A stretch of 64,000 bases of DNA from JTS-RE37 sp041744575 (GTDB lineage Bacteria; Bacteroidota; Bacteroidia; Flavobacteriales; Flavobacteriaceae): assembly GCA_041744575.1 (NCBI GenBank), contig JBGTKP010000024.1, positions 1 to 64,000 on the forward strand, written 5' to 3'. Each line of letters opens with the position of its first letter. Position 1 is the stretch's first letter. Position numbers and translations under genes: made by a program. A model generated the notes under the pieces. It searched no databases. It worked only from the letters and a program-made list of their open reading frames with translations, and was not told the origin of the DNA. Below are positions 54,710 to 61,545 of this stretch, piece by piece.

Positions 54710-55333
54710 ATGTTACTAGCAAAGCAGCAGATAGAAAATCTGAATATCCAGTTCAAGGGTATTCCCCCCGAAGAAATTATCTCCTGGGCCATTCAGTATG
54801 CAGGTAATCCTGTGGTAACCACCAACTTCAGGCCTTATGAAGTAGCCATCCTACATGCGGTAACAGATGTGATGCGTGATATTCCGGTCATCTGGTGCGA
54901 TACAGGATATAACACACCAAAGACGTACCAGCATGCGGAAGAGCTAACTTACAGGCTTGGACTCAACATCAAACTATATGTTCCTCTTCAGACTTCTGCT
55001 CACAGGGATGCCGTGCTGGGAATTCCTGATGTTGAAGATCCCCGTCACCGGGCATTTACAGAACAGGTAAAGCTCGAACCTTTTAAAAGGGCAATGCAGG
55101 AGCACCGTCCGGATGTGTGGTTTACCAACCTTAGAAAAGGCCAGACCGCTCACAGGGATACCCTTGATATCCTCAGTCTCAGTAAGGATGGAGTCTTAAA
55201 GGTGAGCCCATTTTACCATTGGAATGACGCTCAGCTTGATGTCTATCTGAAGGAACGCAACCTTCCAAACGAGCATTCCTATTTTGATCCGACCAAAGTC
55301 CTGGAAAACCGGGAATGCGGATTGCATAGTTAA
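54710..55333 (+). CDS. cysH: Phosphoadenosine phosphosulfate reductase
   Basis: Reduces activated sulfate to sulfite. The 207-residue protein has the PAPS-reductase fold, with VVTTNFRPYEVAILHAV, IWCDTGYNTPKTYQ and the C-terminal catalytic ECGLH. It lacks the CC...CxxC Fe-S cysteines of APS-specific reductases (the place reads NLRKGQTAHRDTLDIL), which argues for PAPS as substrate with thioredoxin as reductant. A GTG two codons upstream is an alternative start. No cysD/cysN/cysC lies between it and the next gene. Confidence 0.93.
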   Translation: MLLAKQQIENLNIQFKGIPPEEIISWAIQYAGNPVVTTNFRPYEVAILHAVTDVMRDIPVIWCDTGYNTPKTYQHAEELTYRLGLNIKLYVPLQTSAHRDAVLGIPDVEDPRHRAFTEQVKLEPFKRAMQEHRPDVWFTNLRKGQTAHRDTLDILSLSKDGVLKVSPFYHWNDAQLDVYLKERNLPNEHSYFDPTKVLENRECGLHS

Positions 55334-55397
55334 TCAACCAGAGACCAACCACATCAATTGTATAAAAATAATTAAAGGCTGCTTTATATATCTACAA

Positions 55398-55409
55398 AGT
55401 CTATAGACT
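55398..55409. promoter_or_regulatory. perfect 12-base palindrome before the sulfite reductase gene
   Basis: AGTCTATAGACT is perfectly self-complementary and shares CTATAGA with the element in the cysH leader; see that entry. No -7 box is evident between it and the ATG. Confidence 0.35.
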
Positions 55410-55439
55410 AAACATTATAAAGCTCCCAAATACACACAG

Positions 55440-57533
55440 ATGCAGAGTTTTAGAACCGAAATAGAAAATCCCATTGTTCAGAACGATATTTTAGAACTTG
55501 AAAAGAAGATCCGACTTTTTAAGGAGGGTCGTATTGACGAGGAGAAATTTCGCAGCCTTCGCCTTGCCAGAGGCGTGTACGGGCAGAGACAACCAGGGGT
55601 TCAGATGATACGCATGAAAATTCCGTATGGTAAACTGACGGTACGCCAGCTCAGGAGAATTGCGGATGTGTCGGACGAGTTTTCAACCGGAAGATTGCAC
55701 ATTACCACCCGGCAGGATATTCAGATCCATTATGTGGACCTGGAGAGAACGCCGGAACTGTGGGCACAACTGGAACAGGACGAAGTGACCCTCAGAGAGG
55801 CATGCGGAAACACGGTCAGGAATGTGACTGCCAGTGAAACAGCAGGCATTGATCCGGGCGAACCTTTTGATGTATCACCCTATGCCCACGGGCTATTTGA
55901 ATATTTTCTGCGGAATCCGATCGGGCAGGAGATGGGGCGTAAATTTAAAGTCTCCTTCTCTTCGAGCGATGCAGACAGCGGACTTTCCTATATGCATGAC
56001 CTGGGCTTTATAGCCAAATCCCAGGATGGGGATCCGGGCTTTAAGGTAATGCTGGGTGGCGGACTTGGATCGCAACCGCGCCATGCGGACGTACTTTATG
56101 AGTTTTTACCTGCGGACAGGATCATCCCCCTGATGGAAGTAGTCATTCGTGTCTTTGACCGGTACGGAGAAAGAAAGAGCAGGGCGAAAGCCCGGATGAA
56201 ATTCCTATTAAAAGATCTTGGACTGGATGGATTTAAGGAATTGTTGGAAGCTGAGCAACCGGCTGTTCCTTTTCAAACCTTTCCAATAGATATAACTGCT
56301 TACCCGCCTACACGTCCCACACAAAAAGAAGCTCCCGGGATCGCCATTACCGATCCGAAGGCGTTCGAACAATGGAAAAAAACGAATCTGGTTTCTCAGA
56401 AACAAGCCGGCTTTGTGGCGGTAGGCATCAAAGTCCTGCTGGGCGACTTTTATACCAGCCAGGCACGACAATTGTCTGAACTTGTAGAAAACTTTGCCGC
56501 CGGAGAACTGAGACTGACCCTCAGGCAAAATATTTTGATCCCCTTTGTTAAGGAATCCTCCTTACCCTATATATACACCGAATTGCATAAAATGGGTCTG
56601 GCAGAAGCCGGATATAACAAAGCGCTGGACATTACAGCCTGCCCGGGTACTGATACCTGTAATCTCGGTATTGCCAGCAGTACCGGCATCGCCGAAGTAC
56701 TGGAAAAGGTGATCGCATCCGAATATCCGGATTATATTAACAATCCTGATGTCGTTATCAAGATCAGCGGATGTATGAACGCATGCGGGCAGCATAATAT
56801 GGCCCATATCGGTTTTCAGGGAATGTCTATCAGGACAAAGGAAAAATTGGTGGCGCCTGCCTTACAGGTGTTGTTGGGAGGAGGGAATCTTGGTAACGGA
56901 AACGGCCGTTTTGCCGATAAGGTGATAAAAATTCCCAGTAAAAGAGGTCCGGATGCCCTCCGTCTTATCCTGGATGACTACGAAAGCCACGGGGCGGGGG
57001 TTGGTTACGAAAACTATTATGAGGCGAAAGGACAGCTTTATTTTTATGATTTATTAAAACCTTTATCAGCCACCGACAATTTAATTCCTTCTGATTTTAT
57101 TGATTGGGGTAATAGTGAAAAGTATGAACAGGCGATCGGAATTGGAGAATGCGCTGGAGTGGTGATCGACCTTGTTGCCACATTGTTGCTGGAAAGTGAT
57201 GAGAAAATAGCCAACGCACAGCTTGCTTTGCAGGAACAAAAGTGGGCTGCGGGCATCTACCATGCCTACTCTGCCATGGTCAATGCCGCCAAGGCCCTTC
57301 TTACACTGGAAGATACCAAGACCAATACGCATGCCAGTATTATTGCGGATTTTGATAAGATCTACGTACAGTCAAACAGGCTAAATCTCGGATTTTCTTT
57401 TGAAGAAAAAGTGCTTGCGATCAATACAACAGCACCCACTGAGGAATTTGCACGGGAGTACACCTCAGAAGCCGCAGCCTTTCTGAAAAAAGTCGACACA
57501 TTCCGTCAAGTGGAACTAGCTGAAGCAGGATAG
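55440..57533 (+). CDS. Ferredoxin/NADPH-type sulfite reductase hemoprotein fused to a HEPN domain
   Basis: A 697-residue protein. Residues 1 to about 560 are a siroheme [4Fe-4S] sulfite/nitrite reductase: two ferredoxin-like and sulfite reductase halves, RLHITTRQDIQIHYVD, RLTLRQNI, and the cluster cysteines in ACPGTDTCNLG and GCMNACG (four in total). Residues about 575-697 are an added HEPN-type helical domain (IYHAYSAMVNAAKALL, THASIIADF), which lacks the RX4-6H nuclease motif. Sulfite reductase is favoured over nitrite reductase by the neighbours cysH, cobA and the siroheme gene. Confidence 0.93.
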   Translation: MQSFRTEIENPIVQNDILELEKKIRLFKEGRIDEEKFRSLRLARGVYGQRQPGVQMIRMKIPYGKLTVRQLRRIADVSDEFSTGRLHITTRQDIQIHYVDLERTPELWAQLEQDEVTLREACGNTVRNVTASETAGIDPGEPFDVSPYAHGLFEYFLRNPIGQEMGRKFKVSFSSSDADSGLSYMHDLGFIAKSQDGDPGFKVMLGGGLGSQPRHADVLYEFLPADRIIPLMEVVIRVFDRYGERKSRAKARMKFLLKDLGLDGFKELLEAEQPAVPFQTFPIDITAYPPTRPTQKEAPGIAITDPKAFEQWKKTNLVSQKQAGFVAVGIKVLLGDFYTSQARQLSELVENFAAGELRLTLRQNILIPFVKESSLPYIYTELHKMGLAEAGYNKALDITACPGTDTCNLGIASSTGIAEVLEKVIASEYPDYINNPDVVIKISGCMNACGQHNMAHIGFQGMSIRTKEKLVAPALQVLLGGGNLGNGNGRFADKVIKIPSKRGPDALRLILDDYESHGAGVGYENYYEAKGQLYFYDLLKPLSATDNLIPSDFIDWGNSEKYEQAIGIGECAGVVIDLVATLLLESDEKIANAQLALQEQKWAAGIYHAYSAMVNAAKALLTLEDTKTNTHASIIADFDKIYVQSNRLNLGFSFEEKVLAINTTAPTEEFAREYTSEAAAFLKKVDTFRQVELAEAG

Positions 57534-57534
57534 C

Positions 57535-58404
57535 ATGACGGGAAAGAATAATCATATCTTACCTTCCCCCCCAAAGGGTGGCACCCACAGGAGCCGGGCG
57601 CTTCTGACGGTTGTAGGCGCGGGTCCGGGAGATCCGGACCTTATTACCCTGAAGGCAATAAAGGTACTACAGAGTGCCGATGTGGTATTGTATGATGCTC
57701 TGGTGAATCCTGCGCTGCTTGAGTACGCGGATGGAGCGGAGTTGTTGTTTGTGGGGAAGAGAAAAGGATGTTATTCATATCGCCAGGAACAGATCAATGA
57801 CCTGATCGTTCAACGGGCGCATTCAAAAGGTCATGTGGTTCGGCTTAAAGGAGGAGATCCGTTTGTTTTCGGACGAGGGGCAGAAGAAATGGAGTTCGCG
57901 GCAAAACAGGGGGTACGCGTGGCCATAGTGCCCGGCATAAGTTCGGCCCTCTCCGTACCTGCCATGCAACAAATCCCTGTAACCAAGAGAAATGCTTCGG
58001 AAAGTGTCTGGGTGATCACAGGCACCACCAAAGATCATAAGTTGTCAGAGGACGTAGCGCTGGCGGCCAAATCGAACGCCACTATTGTAGTCCTAATGGG
58101 GATGTCAAAACTGCCGGCTATTGTTGCCTTGTTTAAACAGGAAGGCAAGTCAACCTTGCCAATCGCAGTTATTCAGAACGGAACTTTGGCAGATGAAAAA
58201 GCAGGCGTTGGAACCATGGATAATATTCTGGAGATCGTTGAGAGAGAAAATTTGAGCAATCCGGCAATTATAGTGATCGGGGAGGTGGTCCATCACAGGG
58301 AACGGATGCGAATATTGTATGAGTCCGCCATCTCACAGTCTGTCATGAAGGAGGAGGTACTGCCTTATGAATGTGATAAAATAACTCCTGATGGATCGAA
58401 ATAA
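57535..58404 (+). CDS. cobA: Uroporphyrinogen-III C-methyltransferase (siroheme synthesis)
   Basis: Adds two methyl groups to uroporphyrinogen III to make precorrin-2. The 289-residue protein has VVGAGPGDPDLITLKAIKVL, VRLKGGDPFVFGRGAEE and the C-terminal AVIQNGTLADEK. It starts one base after the sulfite reductase stop, and its end overlaps the next gene by 14 bases, so all three are one operon. The first 26 residues (with PSPPKGGTHRSRA) do not resemble the family and lie on a GC-rich stretch of C and G runs. Confidence 0.95.
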   Translation: MTGKNNHILPSPPKGGTHRSRALLTVVGAGPGDPDLITLKAIKVLQSADVVLYDALVNPALLEYADGAELLFVGKRKGCYSYRQEQINDLIVQRAHSKGHVVRLKGGDPFVFGRGAEEMEFAAKQGVRVAIVPGISSALSVPAMQQIPVTKRNASESVWVITGTTKDHKLSEDVALAAKSNATIVVLMGMSKLPAIVALFKQEGKSTLPIAVIQNGTLADEKAGVGTMDNILEIVERENLSNPAIIVIGEVVHHRERMRILYESAISQSVMKEEVLPYECDKITPDGSK

Positions 58405-58963
58405 CCTTTATCCTGTTTTCCTTAAAGTCTCGCAACTTCATATCCTGATTGTTGGTGGCGGTAATGTTGCAGAAGAAAAATTGCGATTCCTGACAAAATC
58501 AAGCCCGGATGCCGTGGTTAGTATGGTTGCGCCGGAGTATTCCGAAGCGACCTTAAAACTGGCCTCGGACTACAATGTGGAAGTTATTTATGGCAGGTAT
58601 GACAAGGAATATCTCAAAGGGAAGCACCTGGTGATCGCAACAACCGACAACCCCAAGGTAAACGTGACGGTCTACGAAGATTGCAGGGAACAGAATACGC
58701 TGGTGAATGTGGCCGATAATCCCCCATATTGTGATTTTTATATGGGCGGAATCGTCACCAAAGGAAATGTCAAGATCGGCATTTCAACCAACGGCAAGTC
58801 GCCCACAACTGCGAAAAGATTGCGGCAGTTTTTTGAAGAAGTTATTCCGGACGACATTAACCTGATGGTAACCAATTTACATACCTACCGACAGAAATTA
58901 AAAGGCGATTTCCAATCCAAAGTTGAAGCAATGAACAAGGTAACAAGTTCATTAATCAAATAA
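58391..58963 (+). CDS. Precorrin-2 dehydrogenase / sirohydrochlorin ferrochelatase (CysG N-domain type)
   Basis: A 190-residue NAD-dependent enzyme that oxidises precorrin-2 and may insert iron to give siroheme for the sulfite reductase. It shows YPVFLKVSQLHILIVGGGNVAEEKLRFL, VADNPPYCDFYMGG and IGISTNGKSPTTAKRLRQFFEE. Together with cobA it covers siroheme synthesis from uroporphyrinogen III. Translationally overlaps cobA. Confidence 0.93.
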   Translation: MDRNNLYPVFLKVSQLHILIVGGGNVAEEKLRFLTKSSPDAVVSMVAPEYSEATLKLASDYNVEVIYGRYDKEYLKGKHLVIATTDNPKVNVTVYEDCREQNTLVNVADNPPYCDFYMGGIVTKGNVKIGISTNGKSPTTAKRLRQFFEEVIPDDINLMVTNLHTYRQKLKGDFQSKVEAMNKVTSSLIK

Positions 58964-59029
58964 AAAACAAACGACCTGGAACTTTGTTAATACAGGAGGA
59001 TAAGGTCAATTGACATTAAATAAGAAGTA

Positions 59030-60091
59030 ATGATTAAAACAGATATCATCATCATTGGGGCAGGCCCGACAGGCCTTTTTACAGTTTTTGAAGCAGGATT
59101 GCTCAAAATGAAAACCCATTTGATAGATGCCCTTCCGCAACCCGGGGGTCAATGCTCCGAAATCTATCCTAAAAAGCCCATCTATGACATTCCTGCCTAT
59201 CCCGAAATTCTTGCAGGGGATCTGGTTGAAAAACTCATGGAACAAATCAAACCCTTTGAGCCGGGGTTTACGCTGGGGGAGCGCGCGGAAAAACTTGACA
59301 GGCTGGATGACGGCTCCTTTGTTGTTACAACGAGCGAGGGAACGGCCCATCAGGCACCTGTGGTGGTCATTGCAGGGGGTCTTGGATCTTTTGAGCCTAG
59401 GAAACCTCCTATCGAGAACATCACAGAATTCGAGAATAAAGGTGTCTCCTATATCATTAAGGATCCTGAGGTGTATCGCGGGAAAAAAGTTGTGATTTCC
59501 GGTGGCGGAGATTCTGCATTGGATTGGGCCATACACCTCTCGGGGATTGCTTCAGAAGTAGCACTGGTGCATCGGCGAAACGAGTTCCGGGGTGCACTGG
59601 ATTCCGTTGAAAAAGCCGCTATCCTGGCAAAAACCGGTAAAATAAGGCTGTATACCGAGGCGGAGGTCCGTAAACTTTATGGCGACGAGCACCTGGAGGC
59701 GGTGGTCATTCGTCACAATGACATGTCTTTGGGGGAAAGCTATGTGGAAACGGACTATTTTATCCCCCTGTTTGGACTCTCTCCAAAAATAGGACCAATC
59801 GGTGAATGGGGCCTTGAGATTGAAAAAAATGCAATAAAAGTCAATAATGCCTATGACTATCAGACCAATATTCCAGGGGTATATGCCATAGGAGATGTCA
59901 ATACCTACCCGGGAAAACTGAAACTCATCCTGTCAGGATTTCATGAAGCGGCCGTTATGTGCCAGAGTGCTTACCAACGTATCAATCCAGGCAAGAAATA
60001 TGTTATGAAATACACTACCGTCGGAGGTGTCGAAGGTTTTGACGGCAGTAAGAAGGAAGCCAAAAAAGAAGTGGTTCAGAGTATTGCTTAG
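59030..60091 (+). CDS. NAD(P)/FAD-dependent oxidoreductase, FNR (TrxR-like) type
   Basis: A 353-residue flavoprotein with two Rossmann sites: GAGPTGLFTVFEAG for FAD near the N-terminus and VVISGGGDSALDWAIHL for NADPH. The YAIGDVNTYPGKLKLILSGFHEAAVM end is typical of thioredoxin-reductase-like ferredoxin-NADP reductases. The redox CxxC of thioredoxin reductase is absent. As the last gene of the sulfite reductase group, it could supply electrons, via ferredoxin, to the sulfite reductase. The gene is followed by a strong terminator. Confidence 0.88.
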   Translation: MIKTDIIIIGAGPTGLFTVFEAGLLKMKTHLIDALPQPGGQCSEIYPKKPIYDIPAYPEILAGDLVEKLMEQIKPFEPGFTLGERAEKLDRLDDGSFVVTTSEGTAHQAPVVVIAGGLGSFEPRKPPIENITEFENKGVSYIIKDPEVYRGKKVVISGGGDSALDWAIHLSGIASEVALVHRRNEFRGALDSVEKAAILAKTGKIRLYTEAEVRKLYGDEHLEAVVIRHNDMSLGESYVETDYFIPLFGLSPKIGPIGEWGLEIEKNAIKVNNAYDYQTNIPGVYAIGDVNTYPGKLKLILSGFHEAAVMCQSAYQRINPGKKYVMKYTTVGGVEGFDGSKKEAKKEVVQSIA

Positions 60092-60123
60092 TTCCCCACC
60101 TTTTTTGATTATTTAATTAGGTT

Positions 60124-60160
60124 AAAACCTTTTAATTCCTCGGAATTAAGAGGTTTTTAT
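60124..60160 (+). terminator. terminator of the sulfur-assimilation operon
   Basis: AAAACCTTTTAATTCC pairs with GGAATTAAGAGGTTTT (one position imperfect), followed by TTTTT. It lies about 33 bases after the FNR-like gene. Confidence 0.85.
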
Positions 60161-60191
60161 TTGTAGGACAATGTAAAAAAGGACAGGTTTG

Positions 60192-60223
60192 TTTGCATTT
60201 AATAAATCGGTAACGTTACTTTG
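60192..60223 (+). promoter_or_regulatory. promoter of the riboswitch-controlled metH genes
   Basis: TTTG (60192-60195) and TTACTTTG (60216-60223), a near-match to TAnnTTTG, are separated by 20 bases. Transcription would begin about 20 bases before the riboswitch P1 helix. Confidence 0.5.
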
Positions 60224-60249
60224 CAGCAGTTCTTTACAAATTTGATATT

Positions 60250-60382
60250 GTTATCAAGAAAGGCGGAGGGAATGGACCCTGTGAAACCTTAGCAACCCTT
60301 TTCCCGTTGCGGTATGGCCGACCGGGAAAAAGAAGGTGCTACATTCTATCCTGATTTGGCATTAACCAAAGGGACAGATAAC
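60250..60382 (+). ncRNA. SAM-I (S-box) riboswitch before metH
   Basis: Closed by P1 GTTATC/GATAAC. It carries TATCAAGAAAGGCGGAGGGA, GACCCTGTGAAACCTTAGCAACC and AAGGTGCTACATTCTATCC in order, nearly identical to the metY riboswitch in the core but with a different, longer P3 arm (CCCGTTGCGGTATGGCCGACCGGG). Expected to lower metH expression when SAM is plentiful. The 80 bases before the ATG contain no clear terminator, so translation control is possible. Confidence 0.95.
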
Positions 60383-60461
60383 ACAAAACCGGGTTTTCCT
60401 GTTTTCTTCCCTTACTTGACAGCAATTATATTTATGAATCCATAGTACAGGGTATAGGCTT

Positions 60462-61463
60462 ATGACATTGATTGAAGAAATTTTACAGGAGAGAATCCTG
60501 GTGCTGGACGGGGCCATGGGCACCATGTTGCAGCGATATAAATTTACAGAAGCAGATTTCAGGGGAGATCGGTTTGCTGACTGGCCCATTCCGCTACAGG
60601 GAAATAATGACCTGTTATCCCTTACCCAGCCTCATGCCATCGCCGAAATCCATCGCTTGTATTTTGAAGCGGGTGCGGATATTGCAGAAACCAATACCTT
60701 TTCAGGTACGACTGTTGCAATGGCAGATTACAAGATGGAGGAACTGGTGTATGAACTGAACTACGAATCGGCGCGAATTGCAAGGGAGGTGGCATCACAG
60801 TTTACTACCGCCAACCCGGATAAACCCAGGTTTGTTGCAGGCAGCATCGGTCCCACCAATAAAACCGCGAGCATGTCGCCTCTGGTCAATGATCCGGGAT
60901 TCAGAGCTATTTCCTTTGACGAATTGCGAATTGCTTACCGCCAGCAGGTGACCGCCCTCCTTGACGGAGGGGTTGACATCCTTTTGGTTGAAACCATATT
61001 TGATACCCTTAATGCCAAGGCCGCCCTGTTCGCAATAGATGAACTAAAAAACGAACGGCAACTGAGCATTCCGGTCATGGTCAGCGGAACCATAACCGAC
61101 GCGTCCGGCCGCACGCTTTCTGGCCAGACGGCCGAGGCCTTCCTGATTTCCGTATCCCATACACCCATCATGTCCATAGGGTTCAACTGCGCCCTTGGAG
61201 CGAATCAGCTGGTGCCTTATCTGGAGGTGCTGGCCGCAAAATCGAAGCTTGCCATCTCGGCCCATCCCAATGCGGGTCTCCCGAACGCATTTGGGAGTTA
61301 TGACCAGACCCCAAAACAAATGGCCGAACAAATCCGTGAATATATGGAGAAAGGCCTCGTGAACATCGTAGGAGGCTGCTGTGGTTCCACTCCGGAACAT
61401 ATCAGGGCCATTGCTGCATTAACGCCCAATTATGAACCAAGAAAACAGTTGGTCATGCGTTGA
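60462..61463 (+). CDS. metH: Methionine synthase, homocysteine-binding part (split MetH N-terminal)
   Basis: The zinc-dependent homocysteine methyltransferase domain of cobalamin-dependent methionine synthase, encoded as a separate 333-residue protein. It shows LVLDGAMGTMLQRY, the first zinc cysteine in GFNCALG and the second and third in GGCCGSTPEHI. It is followed 82 bases later by the rest of MetH. The two parts must act together. Confidence 0.95.
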   Translation: MTLIEEILQERILVLDGAMGTMLQRYKFTEADFRGDRFADWPIPLQGNNDLLSLTQPHAIAEIHRLYFEAGADIAETNTFSGTTVAMADYKMEELVYELNYESARIAREVASQFTTANPDKPRFVAGSIGPTNKTASMSPLVNDPGFRAISFDELRIAYRQQVTALLDGGVDILLVETIFDTLNAKAALFAIDELKNERQLSIPVMVSGTITDASGRTLSGQTAEAFLISVSHTPIMSIGFNCALGANQLVPYLEVLAAKSKLAISAHPNAGLPNAFGSYDQTPKQMAEQIREYMEKGLVNIVGGCCGSTPEHIRAIAALTPNYEPRKQLVMR

Positions 61464-61545
61464 CCGGTCCTGTCGTAAAACAGGGCGGGAAGTTTGTTTT
61501 TACAGGTGTTACAACTTTGTTTCAGGATATTAAGCTATACTAAGT

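Noticed and set aside
55440..57533. Nitrite reductase annotation for the siroheme enzyme
   Set aside because: Sequence alone cannot separate the two, but cysH, siroheme genes and the FNR-like gene around it, with no nitrate or nitrite genes, favour sulfite.
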